Assembly: GCA_009693115.1 (NCBI GenBank) | Contig: SHXW01000025.1 | Location: forward strand, 1-34,380 | DNA length: 34,380 bases | Direction: 5' to 3' | DNA from: Dehalococcoidia bacterium | Lineage (GTDB): Bacteria > Chloroflexota > Dehalococcoidia > Lucifugimonadales > Lucifugimonadaceae | Shown: one piece after another, positions 14,973 through 24,700 of the stretch | Numbering within the stretch: the first letter of the stretch is position 1 | How the letters are laid out: each line of letters opens with the position of its first letter | Made by a program: the position numbers and the translations under genes | The notes under the pieces: generated by a model | What the model was told of the DNA's origin: nothing | The model's input: only the letters and a program-made list of their open reading frames with translations | Database searches by the model: none

Positions 14973-16112
14973 GTGGCGCCCCGCAACCCGGACATCATTG
15001 TTATCGGCGGCGGCATAGCTGGGTGCGCCGCCGCTTACTACCTCTCGAAAGAGGGGGCTTCTGTCGCGCTTTTCGAAAAAGACGCGGTCGCCAGCCACGC
15101 CTCCGGCTTCGCCTTTGGAGGCATCCTCACGCGGGGTGGTGTGGGTGAGGGCCACCCGCTGCACGGACTTTCTATCGCGGCTGATCGCCTGCACACCAGT
15201 CTTGAGAAGTCCCTGATTGATGAGTCCGGCGTGGACCCCGAGTACGTCAAGAGGGCTGCTGTATTTCTGGCGATGTCCGAAGCGGATGCGCAGTCGAGCC
15301 GTGCGGCGTATGAGCAGCACCTGCGGAGCCCGGCTATGGGTCAGGCTGACCTGCGCTGGCTGGGCCGCGGCGAACTGAGCCACGTCGAGGCCCGTATCGG
15401 CCCGAAGATCCTCGGCGGCCTCTATGACGGAGAGGCTCATGAAGTAGAGCCGTACAAGTTGACTCTGGGCTTGTGGCAGGCGGCAGAAAGGCGCGGCGCA
15501 AGGCTAGTCAACCGCGCTGTGACCGGCATCACTCGCACAGGTGGCAAGGTCACTGGCGTGCAGGCTGGCGCAGAGAAGTTCTCTGCGGGCGCGGTCGTGA
15601 TCGCCAACGGACCGTGGGCATCCGAGGCCGGAGCGTGGCTTGGCGTCCCCATCCCCATCACCCCGCTAAAGGGCCAGATACTGCGGCTTCAGGCCCCGGA
15701 GCCACCCATGACCGTGTCGTTTTGGTGGGGCGGTGACTACGCAGCTTCAAAGCCCGACGGACTCCTCTGGGCTGGCACGACGGAGGAATACTCCGGGTTC
15801 GACGAGGGCACCACAGCGGCGGCGCGGGACAAGATCACCGGTTCGCTCATTGAGGCGCTGCCGTACCTACGCGACGCGAGGTTGGTTAAACAGACCGCCT
15901 GTCTGCGCCCGTTGTCTGCGGATCGGCTGCCGATCATCGGGTGTGTGCCAGGCATCGATGGGGCAGTCGTCGTTACGGGCGCCGGGCGCAACGGCATAGA
16001 ACTTGGCCCCGCAATGGGCAGGGCAGCGGCCGACATTGCCCTGGGCCGCACTCCGGACTTTGACGTTTCCGCGCTGGGCCTCGACCGTTTTCAGCCGGAC
16101 TCCCACCGCTGA
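14973..16112 (+). CDS. FAD-dependent oxidoreductase, DAO (glycine/D-amino-acid oxidase-like) family
   Basis: A 379-residue flavoprotein opening with the dinucleotide-binding fold DIIVIGGGIAGCAAAYYLS and the ribose-binding acidic end SVALFEK. The substrate-domain sequence then gives GAVVIANGPWASEAGAWLGV and PITPLKGQILRL. The C-terminal FAD motif is LRPLSADRLPIIGCVPG..GVVVTGAGRNGIELGPAMG-like, typical of DAO family members such as sarcosine or glycine oxidase and dehydrogenases. The substrate is unknown; an imino- or amino-acid is likely. The start is a GTG at 14973 with AAGG about nine bases upstream. There is no twin-arginine or Sec signal, so the enzyme is cytoplasmic. It is unlinked to any obvious partner. 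Confidence 0.88.
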   Translation: MAPRNPDIIVIGGGIAGCAAAYYLSKEGASVALFEKDAVASHASGFAFGGILTRGGVGEGHPLHGLSIAADRLHTSLEKSLIDESGVDPEYVKRAAVFLAMSEADAQSSRAAYEQHLRSPAMGQADLRWLGRGELSHVEARIGPKILGGLYDGEAHEVEPYKLTLGLWQAAERRGARLVNRAVTGITRTGGKVTGVQAGAEKFSAGAVVIANGPWASEAGAWLGVPIPITPLKGQILRLQAPEPPMTVSFWWGGDYAASKPDGLLWAGTTEEYSGFDEGTTAAARDKITGSLIEALPYLRDARLVKQTACLRPLSADRLPIIGCVPGIDGAVVVTGAGRNGIELGPAMGRAAADIALGRTPDFDVSALGLDRFQPDSHR

Positions 16113-16221
16113 GGAACCCCGAGCCCCGGAGCACTTGGGAGCCAATTCAGCAGCGGTGGAGGCGTCTCGCCCGCCTACCCGCCCCCTTTGGCAGGCTCAA
16201 GAAACCACCGCACGGTTCCGG

Positions 16222-16233
16222 TTTCCCGGGAAA
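16222..16233. other. Perfect 12-base palindrome upstream of the SprT-like gene
   Basis: TTTCCCGGGAAA lies about 86 bases before the SprT-like start. It may be a regulator site or chance. Confidence 0.25.
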
Positions 16234-16318
16234 TGGCACCGGGGATTGGACTCCAGGTCAGGCTGGGATACCCGTAGCTTGCTCTGACAGGCTGCAAAAG
16301 CGGCCGTAGGCGAGGCCC

Positions 16319-16927
16319 ATGCCCAGCCGTATCTCCGCATACCAGCTCAAGCTGCAATTTGACGACCCTGCGCCCATCGTGCCGGGCCTCGGCAACTTGC
16401 AGCAGATCGCAGACGCCATCGCTGCTGCGCACGCGCCAGCTATTAGGCTAAAGCCACTGAAAGTCTCGGGCCACATGCGCCGTACGCTGGGGTCGTTCTA
16501 CCCGACGTTGTCGGAAATCAGGCTCAACGCCAGGCTTCTCCATCTTGGTAGCGACGATGAGATCAGACTGGTCCTGCTTCACGAGGTCGCCCACGCCATA
16601 GCGCACCACCGCTCTCCGAAGGCCCCTGCGCACGGGCTGCTGTTCAAGGATGTGTGCAGGGAGATCGGCGCAGAGCCGTCGAAGTATGTGGATGTGGCGC
16701 AGCGAAAGTGGGGCGAGCGCACACGCTATGCCGCCCGCTGCCGCGGGTGCGATCGCGAGGTCATGCGTCGCCGCCGGTTCGCCTCAGCCCGATGCGACTG
16801 CGGGGTTGTGATCGAGCCACGCCGCTGGCAGGTCGTCGCGTTGAAAGAGGGGGGCGAACGCGCTGTGATAGGGACGTCTGCGCCGCCGGTGCGGAGGCGG
16901 TCAAGGTGGAGATGGCCCGGCCGGTAG
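16319..16927 (+). CDS. SprT-like zinc metalloprotein
   Basis: A 202-residue protein of the SprT/SprTN-like family. The zinc motif is LLHEVAHAIAHH (His88, Glu89, His92) with a further histidine in APAHGLLFKDVC (His105). A C-terminal zinc ribbon is formed by CRGC (141-144) and CDC (159-161). The N-terminal residues and MRRTLGSFYPTLSEIRLNARL match the usual strand preceding the active site. The family includes DNA-protein crosslink proteases in eukaryotes; in bacteria the role is mostly unproven. The tail after 175 is basic. The ATG at 16319 has a nearby GCGAGG. The gene has no obvious operon partner; the pyr promoter begins 100 bases downstream. Confidence 0.85.
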   Translation: MPSRISAYQLKLQFDDPAPIVPGLGNLQQIADAIAAAHAPAIRLKPLKVSGHMRRTLGSFYPTLSEIRLNARLLHLGSDDEIRLVLLHEVAHAIAHHRSPKAPAHGLLFKDVCREIGAEPSKYVDVAQRKWGERTRYAARCRGCDREVMRRRRFASARCDCGVVIEPRRWQVVALKEGGERAVIGTSAPPVRRRSRWRWPGR

Positions 16928-17029
16928 CGGCCTTGTGGTGGTTGTCGCGCCAGGGATGGTTGCATCCACTCTCCCTGACAGGGCAGAGATGCTGATCCGA
17001 ATTAGGCCACTGGTATCCCCCATTCAGGG

Positions 17030-17059
17030 TTGCCCGGTCCGCCGGGCTGGTGCTATGCT
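17030..17059 (+). promoter_or_regulatory. Probable promoter of the pyr operon
   Basis: TTGCCC (17030-17035) and TATGCT (17054-17059) are separated by 18 bases and lie about 45 bases upstream of the PyrR-binding stem-loop, the position expected for the operon's start of transcription. Confidence 0.5.
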
Positions 17060-17103
17060 CGGCTGAACGGGTTCCGGCGCGGCGGGACTGGCAAAATATG
17101 AAA

Positions 17104-17149
17104 CGGCGGCCTTTAACGTCAGCCCAGAGAGGCTGGCAAGGAATTGCCG
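17104..17149 (+). promoter_or_regulatory. PyrR-binding stem-loop (anti-antiterminator) of the pyr leader
   Basis: AGCCCAGAGAGGCTGGCAAG (17121-17140) closely matches the PyrR-recognised consensus known from Bacillus pyr leaders (ARUCCNGNGAGGYU). It folds as AGCC (17121-17124), loop CAGAGA, GGCT (17131-17134), with outer pairing of CCTT (17110-17113) to AAGG (17138-17141) and CGGC (17104-17107) to GCCG (17146-17149), separated by an internal loop. With UMP bound, PyrR should stabilise this structure and favour the downstream terminator. Confidence 0.85.
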
Positions 17150-17190
17150 GGGCTCCCACAGAACCTTTTGGCGCGCCTTGGCGCGCATGA

Positions 17191-17918
<728 letters not shown>

Positions 17919-17919
<1 letters not shown>

Positions 17920-18989
17920 TGGACGATCTACGCATGGAGTCTCGGTCAGCCGGGCTGCAGCCAAGCCCAGTGCAGACGGCGCCCTCGGGACAGTCAGTTG
18001 AAGCCGGGCCAACCCCAATCCTGCGCTCTGGTCGTCGTGACCTGCTCGATCTGGACGACTTTTCGCCTGAAGAGATCACCGGCCTCCTCGACTCCGCAGA
18101 GGGCATGAGCGAGGTCTTGTCGCGTGATGTCCGCAAGACCCCGGCCCTGCGCGGCAAGACGATCATCACCCTGTTTTACGAGGCCAGCACCCGCACTCGC
18201 GTTTCATTCGAGCAGGCTGGAAAGATTCTCAGCGCAGACGTGATCAACGTCACCACAGAAGCATCGAGCGTCAAGAAGGGCGAGTCCCTACTCAACACGG
18301 TCCTCACGCTCCAGGCCATGCAGGTGGACGCCATTGTCATGCGCCACCCACACTCGGGCGCGCCTTACCTGGTGGCCCACCACGTTGACGCTGCGGTCAT
18401 CAACGCCGGCGACGGCACGCACGCGCACCCCACCCAGGCACTGCTGGACATGTTCACCATCCGCCGACACATCGGAGCTATCGCGGGGAAGCGAGTCGCC
18501 ATCGTCGGTGACATCCTTCACTCCAGGGTCGCCCGGTCAAACATGCACGGTCTCAGCAAAATGGGTGCACAGATCGTCGTCTGCGGCCCGCCCACGCTTC
18601 TGCCGATGGGCTTCGAGCCGGGCAGGATCGTGCCAGAGGGCCACCCGTTCGAGGGTGTGAACGTCGCTGCGTCAGCAGATGAGGCGTGCGAGGGTGCGGA
18701 CGTGGTAATGGCGCTGCGCATCCAGAAAGAACGTCAAGACTCAGGGCGACTGCCAAGCATGCGCGAATACTCAACCGTCTGGGGCATCAATTCGAAACGA
18801 CTCGCGCTGGCGAAGCCCGGTGCGCTCCTGATGCACCCCGGGCCGATGAATGAGGGCGTTGAGATCAGCTCGGATGTTGCGCATGGCGTGCAGTCGGTGA
18901 TCAGAGAGCAGGTGCAGAACGGGGTCGCAATGCGGATGGCAGTGCTTTACGCCCTGTGTGCGGTGAAGAGGGAGGGTGGCGGTGGCTAA
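17919..18989 (+). CDS. pyrB: Aspartate carbamoyltransferase catalytic subunit
   Basis: Condenses carbamoyl phosphate with aspartate, the second step of pyrimidine synthesis. Diagnostic blocks are FYEASTRTRVSFE (carbamoyl-phosphate binding STRTR), the SSVKKGESLLNT loop, MRHPHSGAP, GDGTHAHPTQALLDMFTI (HPTQ) and VAIVGDILHSRVARSNM, then MHPGPMNEGVEI at the C-terminus. The length is 356 residues, about 35 longer than usual because of an N-terminal extension (residues 1-39) rich in Ser/Pro/Gly before RRDLLDLDDFSPEEI. The ATG overlaps the pyrR stop by one base (TGATG), so translation is coupled. A GTG at codon 18 would shorten the extension. No regulatory pyrI gene follows; pyrC does. Confidence 0.96.
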
Positions 18990-19037
18990 TCATTCTTCGT
19001 CGCCCTTGATTGGTAGGCAACTGCCCTCGCAATTCGT

Positions 19038-19073
19038 CCCCCTCTCCCACGGGGAGAGGGCTGAGGTGGTGGG
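19038..19073. repeat. Family A palindromic repeat between pyrB and pyrC
   Basis: CCCCTCTCCC-AC-GGGGAGAGGG with tail CTGAGGTGGTGGG fills most of the 114-base gap between pyrB and pyrC. There is no T-run, so it should not terminate the operon transcript; a role as mRNA stabiliser is possible but unproven. Confidence 0.75.
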
Positions 19074-19103
19074 CACTTCCAACCTCCGGCAGGAGGCCTC
19101 AAC

Positions 19104-20531
19104 ATGAACACAATGTCCAACTTGGCAATCCTCGGCGGGAGGGTGATTGACCCCGCCCAGAACGTTGATCGCCCCGCTGCCGTCCTCATCAAGGACGGTA
19201 GGGTCGAAGAGATCACCGCCCGCCCGCTGTCCAAGGGACCGGAAGGGTACGAGGTCATCGATGCCGCTGGCCTGATCGTCGCCCCAGGGTTCATAGACCT
19301 GCATTGCCACCTGAGGGAGCCTGGCTCCGAGCACAAGGAGACCATAGCCACCGGGACAGCAGCAGCAGCCCGCGGTGGGTTCACGACGGTCTGCGCGATG
19401 GCGAACACGGATCCCTGCCCGGACAACGCTGCGGTCGTCGGCGACCTCCTGCGTCGGATTGAGCGCGACGCAGCAGTGCGGGTACTGCCAATCGGCGCGA
19501 TCACGCTCGGCCGCCGGGGTGAGCATCTTGCGCCTATGGCCGAGCTTGCCGCGTCGGGCGTGGTGGCCTTTTCCGACGACGGCGACCCTGTCATGGATCC
19601 GGATGTCATGCGACACGCGCTGTCATATGCGACGGGCCTGCGGGGGGTCGTTCACGGTGCACAACGCCGCCTGCCCATCATCAACCATGCCGAAGACCGC
19701 GGCTTGTCGCGTGATGGACAGATGCACGATGGCGCAGTCGCCGCCCGGCTCGGTCTGGCAGGAATCCCAGGCGAAGCGGAGGTGGCAATGGTAGCCCGCG
19801 ACATACACCTGGCCGAACTCACGGGCGGCAGGTTGCACATCCCGCACGTCTCGACGCGGCGCGCCGTCGAGCATGTCCGCGCCGCCAAGGCCCGGGGCCT
19901 GCACGTCACTGCCGAGGCCACTCCGCATCACCTCACTCTGACAGATGTCTGGGCCTATGGGTTGCATGGCGAAACTCCGCACGGACTGTCTCTAGCTGCA
20001 TACGACACAAATACCAAAGTCAGCCCGCCACTGCGTTCACAGGATGATGTTGACGCTGTGACCGGGGCGCTGGCTGACGGCACGATAGACGCCATCGCCA
20101 CGGACCACGCGCCCCACGCCATGACCGACAAGGTCTGTACCTACCATGAGGCGGCGAAGGGGATCAACTGCCTGGAGACAGCGTTCGCGCAGGTCATGTC
20201 TCTGGTCCTTGGTGGACGTATCGCCCTGCCTGCTCTCATCGAGCGCATGAGCGCCGCGCCCGCACGCGTCCTCGGCCTGGGACTTGGGTCGCTCAAAAGG
20301 GGCTGGCCCGCCGATCTTGTGTTTATCGACCACGATGCGGAGTGGACAGTGGACGCGGGTTTGTTCGCGTCGAAAGCCCGCAATACTCCTCTCGACGGTG
20401 TTGGCCTGCGCGGGCGCGTTATGGCGACAATCTGCGCAGGCAGGGTCGTGTTTGACGCGCGGGCGGGCCTCGCCCTCCCGCGCCCAGGTAACCCCCGAAG
20501 AGCAGGGGATTCCAGCGGAGGCCGAACATGA
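19104..20531 (+). CDS. pyrC: Dihydroorotase (type I)
   Basis: Cyclises carbamoyl aspartate to dihydroorotate. The 475-residue amidohydrolase has DLHCHLREPGSEHKETI (HxH metal site), NTDPCPDNA, FSDDGDPVMD, the INHAEDR histidine, IPHVSTRRAVE, EATPHHLTLTD and IATDHAPH (catalytic aspartate). The order and spacing match class I dihydroorotase. An additional loop of about a dozen residues precedes YDTNTKVSPPLRS; comparable loops occur in related bacteria, so I do not count it as an insertion. The ATG at 19104 has a GGAGG site. The stop overlaps the carA start (ATGA). The C-terminal tail after about residue 455 is variable. Confidence 0.95.
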   Translation: MNTMSNLAILGGRVIDPAQNVDRPAAVLIKDGRVEEITARPLSKGPEGYEVIDAAGLIVAPGFIDLHCHLREPGSEHKETIATGTAAAARGGFTTVCAMANTDPCPDNAAVVGDLLRRIERDAAVRVLPIGAITLGRRGEHLAPMAELAASGVVAFSDDGDPVMDPDVMRHALSYATGLRGVVHGAQRRLPIINHAEDRGLSRDGQMHDGAVAARLGLAGIPGEAEVAMVARDIHLAELTGGRLHIPHVSTRRAVEHVRAAKARGLHVTAEATPHHLTLTDVWAYGLHGETPHGLSLAAYDTNTKVSPPLRSQDDVDAVTGALADGTIDAIATDHAPHAMTDKVCTYHEAAKGINCLETAFAQVMSLVLGGRIALPALIERMSAAPARVLGLGLGSLKRGWPADLVFIDHDAEWTVDAGLFASKARNTPLDGVGLRGRVMATICAGRVVFDARAGLALPRPGNPRRAGDSSGGRT

Positions 20532-21757
20532 CCGACCAGCGAGGGCCGATGTTCCTGGTACTTGAAGATGGATCCGTGTACCCCGGAGAGCGGCTGGGCG
20601 CCCTCGCCGAGGCCACCGGCGAGGCTGTCTTCAACACTTCGATGACCGGGTATCAGGAGATGCTCACCGACCCATCCTACGGCGGGCAGATACTCGTTCC
20701 CACATACCCGCTAATCGGCAACTACGGGGTGAACACACTCGACGTGGAGTCACACCGTATTCAAGTCAATGGGTTCGTAGTGCGTGAGGACTGCGACTCT
20801 CCCTCGCACCCTTTATCGGACGGTACGGTCCATGAATATCTGCTCAAGAACGGCATCCCCGGCGTCTCCGGTGTCGATACCCGCGCCATAACACGCAAGC
20901 TCAGATCCCGCGGTGTGATGATGGGCATCATCACACCGCGGGAAGACCCCGTCGCCGCGCTGGCTGCGCTACACAAGGCCCCTCGCTACGGCGAGGTCGA
21001 CGTGGTACACGCCGTAAGCACGCGCGATGAGTACATGTGGGGGAACGGCGTGGCGCAACCCTCTCGCTTTGAGGGAGAGGGTAGGGGTGCGGGTAGAACT
21101 CAGGCGCACTTCGCAGGCCAATCCTCGGCCCACCCCCTGACCCCCTCCCTGGCAACGAAGGGGAATACGCCAAACCCGCGCATCGTCGTCACCGACTACG
21201 GCGTCAAGCTCAATATCCTCCGCTGTCTGACAAAGCGGGGCTGCGAAGTCGTCGTCGTGCCTGACACAGCCACCCCGGCCGAAATACTGAAGCACCGCCC
21301 GGACGGCGTCGTCATGTCCCCCGGACCCGGCGACCCTGTGTTACTGGATGGCGCTGTATTAACAGCCCGCGCGCTTATTGGGAAGATCCCATTACTCGGC
21401 ATCTGCCTCGGCCACCAGGTCATTGCACGAGCCCTTGGTGCCGACACCTTCAAACTCAAGTTTGGCCACCGCGGCGGTAACCAACCGGTCAAGGACCTGA
21501 CGACGGGACGGGTATACGTCACGGCGCAGAACCATGGTTACGCCGTTGACCCGAAGGGACTGCCCGCCGATGTTCAGGTGAGCCACGTCAATCTAAACGA
21601 CGGCACCGTCGAGGGCCTGCAACACAAGACGCTGCCGGTCATGACGATCCAATACCACTCGGAAGCGTCACCGGGGCCGCACGATAGCGAATATCTGTTT
21701 GACCGCTTTATGGATTTGGTGGCGGCAAACATGAAGCCCATATCAAGGACGAAATGA
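20528..21757 (+). CDS. carA: Carbamoyl-phosphate synthase small (glutaminase) subunit with a repeat-encoded linker insert
   Basis: CarA releases ammonia from glutamine and passes it to CarB. The 409-residue protein has the N-terminal domain (LVLEDGSVYPG, TSMTGYQEMLTDPSY, SGVDTRAITRKLR) and a class I glutamine amidotransferase domain with LLGICLGHQ (Cys293), FGHRGGNQPV, TAQNHGYAV and QYHSEASPGPHD (His377, Glu379). Between HAVSTRDEYMW (to 171) and PRIVVTDYGVKLNI (from 217) lie about 45 residues (172-216, nt 21041-21175) where relatives have a short linker. This insert is encoded by two head-to-head family A repeats. The active site and domain cores are intact. The ATG overlaps pyrC and the stop overlaps carB, both by ATGA; a GGAGG precedes the start. 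Confidence 0.96.
   Translation: MTDQRGPMFLVLEDGSVYPGERLGALAEATGEAVFNTSMTGYQEMLTDPSYGGQILVPTYPLIGNYGVNTLDVESHRIQVNGFVVREDCDSPSHPLSDGTVHEYLLKNGIPGVSGVDTRAITRKLRSRGVMMGIITPREDPVAALAALHKAPRYGEVDVVHAVSTRDEYMWGNGVAQPSRFEGEGRGAGRTQAHFAGQSSAHPLTPSLATKGNTPNPRIVVTDYGVKLNILRCLTKRGCEVVVVPDTATPAEILKHRPDGVVMSPGPGDPVLLDGAVLTARALIGKIPLLGICLGHQVIARALGADTFKLKFGHRGGNQPVKDLTTGRVYVTAQNHGYAVDPKGLPADVQVSHVNLNDGTVEGLQHKTLPVMTIQYHSEASPGPHDSEYLFDRFMDLVAANMKPISRTK
21058..21166. repeat. Pair of inverted family A repeats inside carA
   Basis: The first copy has ACCCTCTC (21058-21065) pairing with GAGAGGGT (21075-21082), then the tail AGGGGTGCGGG. About 40 bases on, the reverse order appears: CACCCCCTGACCCCCTCCC then an AAGGGG arm (to about 21166). 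This head-to-head arrangement is like BIME pairs of REP elements, and the whole unit is translated in frame. Confidence 0.8.
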
Positions 21758-24700
21758 CAACTCATTCCCGCAACGGTTCCACTCCGAAAAGAGTCCTCGT
21801 CATTGGCTCCGGGCCGATTGTCATCGGGCAGGCGGCGGAGTTTGATTACGCCGGCACACAGGCCTGCAAGTCGCTGCGCGAGGAGGGCGTCGAGGTCATC
21901 CTCGTGAACTCCAACCCGGCAACGATCATGACCGACGAGGATGTCGCCGACCGTGTCTACATCGAGCCGTTGACCGTCGCCGTCATCGAACGCATCATCG
22001 AGCGCGAGCGCCCCGATGGTCTTTTGGCGACGCTCGGTGGACAGACTGGCCTCAACCTTGCCGTCGAGCTTTCTGACGCCGGTGTGCTTGCCAAGTACAA
22101 CGTCCCCGTGCTTGGCACCGGCATTGAGTCCATCAAGATGGCCGAGGATCGCGACCTGTTCAAAAGCCTCCTCCTCAAGATTGGGGAGCCGGTTCCTGTC
22201 AGCGAGGCCGTGTCCACAGTCGGGGACGCGCTACGCGTAGCCGTGCAGATTGGCTACCCAGTCGTAGTGCGCCCTGCCTACACGCTTGGAGGCACAGGGG
22301 GCGGCGTCTGTGATGACGAGGCTCAACTACGTGAGACATCCGCTGCCGGCATCTCGGCGTCACTCGTCCACCAGGTGCTCATAGAAAAATCCCTCGTAGG
22401 GTGGAAGGAGATTGAATACGAGGTCATGCGGGACGGCGCTGGCAACTGCATCACCATCTGCAATATGGAAAACCTTGACCCGATGGGTGTCCACACCGGT
22501 GATTCCATAGTCGTCGCGCCCAGCCAGACGCTTACGGATAAGGACTACCAGCGGCTGCGGACTTCCGCGCTGAACATCATCCGTGCGCTGGACATCAAGG
22601 GCGGGTGCAACGTTCAGTTTGCCTACAGGCCGAGTGACATTGTGGGCAAGACGATCGGTCTGCCGTCGCAGGCAGGGGTTCAACCCTCATCCTCTCTAGA
22701 AGAGGGGACAGGTGATCCCATGTACTACGTCATAGAGGTGAACCCACGCGTCTCCCGCTCCTCCGCACTGGCCTCGAAGGCCACCGGCTACCCAATAGCT
22801 CGGGTGGCCGCCAAGATTGCACTTGGCAAGACTCTGGATGAGATACCCAACGCCGTCACGAAGAGGACCACCGCCGCCTTCGAACCTGCACTTGATTATT
22901 GTGTCGTCAAGATCCCTCGCTGGCCCTTCGACAAGTTCCCGACGGGCGACCACCGTCTGGGCACGCAAATGAAGGCGACGGGCGAAGTGATGGCGATAGA
23001 CCGTTCGTTTGAAGCCGCCCTCCAGAAGGCCATACGCTCTCTGGAAAACAACCGCGGCTCGCTCTTATGGGAGGACCGTGCGTGGGCAGCGTCGCCGCTG
23101 TTCAAGGGCATTTCTGACGGCAGCGGTCACGACCCAGTGGAAGCCCATGAATTCCTGCGGGCCGACGACGACCGCCTGTGGAAGCTCACCGCAGTAATTC
23201 GCCGCGGCATGTCTGCAGAGGACGTATCGCGCATCACCGGCATAGACCCCTGGTTCGCACGCTCCCTCGCGCTAATCGTCGCCATGGAGAGACGACTGCT
23301 TTCGGAAGACATGTCGCCCGCGCTCATGCGTCAGGCCAAGCGCAATGGCTTCTCAGACGCGCAAATCGCCACGCTCTGTGACAGCCTGCCCGACCGCGTG
23401 CGCGAGCAGCGCAAGGAGTGGGGCATCAAGCCGGTATACAAGATGGTGGACACGTGCGCCGGGGAGTTTGAGGCCATCACGCCGTACTTCTACTCCACGT
23501 ATGAGCAGGAGAACGAGGCGCCGCCCATCGGAGGCGGGTCGTCTCGTCAGCCGCGCGCCCTGGTCATTGGCAGCGGGCCAATTCGAATAGGGCAGGGCAT
23601 AGAGTTCGACTATTCGTCCGTACATGCAGCTTGGGCGCTTCAGGCCGCGGGCTACAAAGCCATCATGGCGAACTCCAACCCAGAGACTGTGTCTACGGAC
23701 TTTGACACTTCGGACCGCCTTTATTTCGAGCCACTGGACGAAGAGGGCATACGGGACATTCTGGAAAACGAGGCCGTGTCCGCAGGAGATTCTCTCCCAT
23801 CAGGAGAGGGCGGGGATGGGGCTCTCGATTACCCGGGTTCCGTTGTCCAGTTCGGCGGACAGACCGCCATCAACCTTTCGCAAGCTCTCGGCCGTGCCAA
23901 CCTGCCAATCCTCGGCTCCCCGGCGAACGTCATCGACGCCGCCTCCGACCGCGGCAGATTGGAAGACATCGCCGCCCGCGAGGGCGTCCCACAGCCGCCA
24001 GGCGGCGTGGCACGCACCCTGGACCAGGCCTTGCAGGTCGCCCCGACTATCGGCTACCCACTCATCGTTCGGCCAAGCTACGTCCTCGGCGGGCGTGGCA
24101 TGGAGATCGTCCAAAGTGAAGGCGAACTCGCCCATTACTTCGACGAGGCCATGCGTGCCGCGCCCAACCAGACCGTCCTCCTCGACCGCTACCTGGAAGG
24201 CGTGGAGGTTGAAGTTGACGCCGTGTGCGATGGTCAGGACGTGCTCATCCCGGGAATCATGCAGCACATTGAACGGGCTGGCGTCCACAGTGGTGACTCC
24301 ATGGCCGTGTATCCCGCGCCATCGCTGACCAAGCGCGAGGTGGACACCATCGTGGACTACACAGCCCGCATAGGGCGCGCCCTTGGGATTAAGGGTCTGA
24401 TGAACTTGCAATTCGTAGTCTATGGCTCGGGGGCCTACAGGTCCGGGAGGCGGCAGGGGCTTCCATCCTCCGCCATGCAATCACCCCAGCACCCGCCATT
24501 GCCGGATACCCCTACGGGCGGGAAAGGAGGCAGCCAGCAAGGTACGCAGGTGTACCTGCTGGAAGTGAACCCACGCGGTTCGCGGACTGCGCCGTTCATC
24601 TCGAAGGTTACACGGGTCCCCATGGTCCGTATCGGCGTCAACGTCATGCTTGGCAAGAGCATCCGCGAGCAGGGTTACACGCCCGGTCTTGCGCCGCGGC

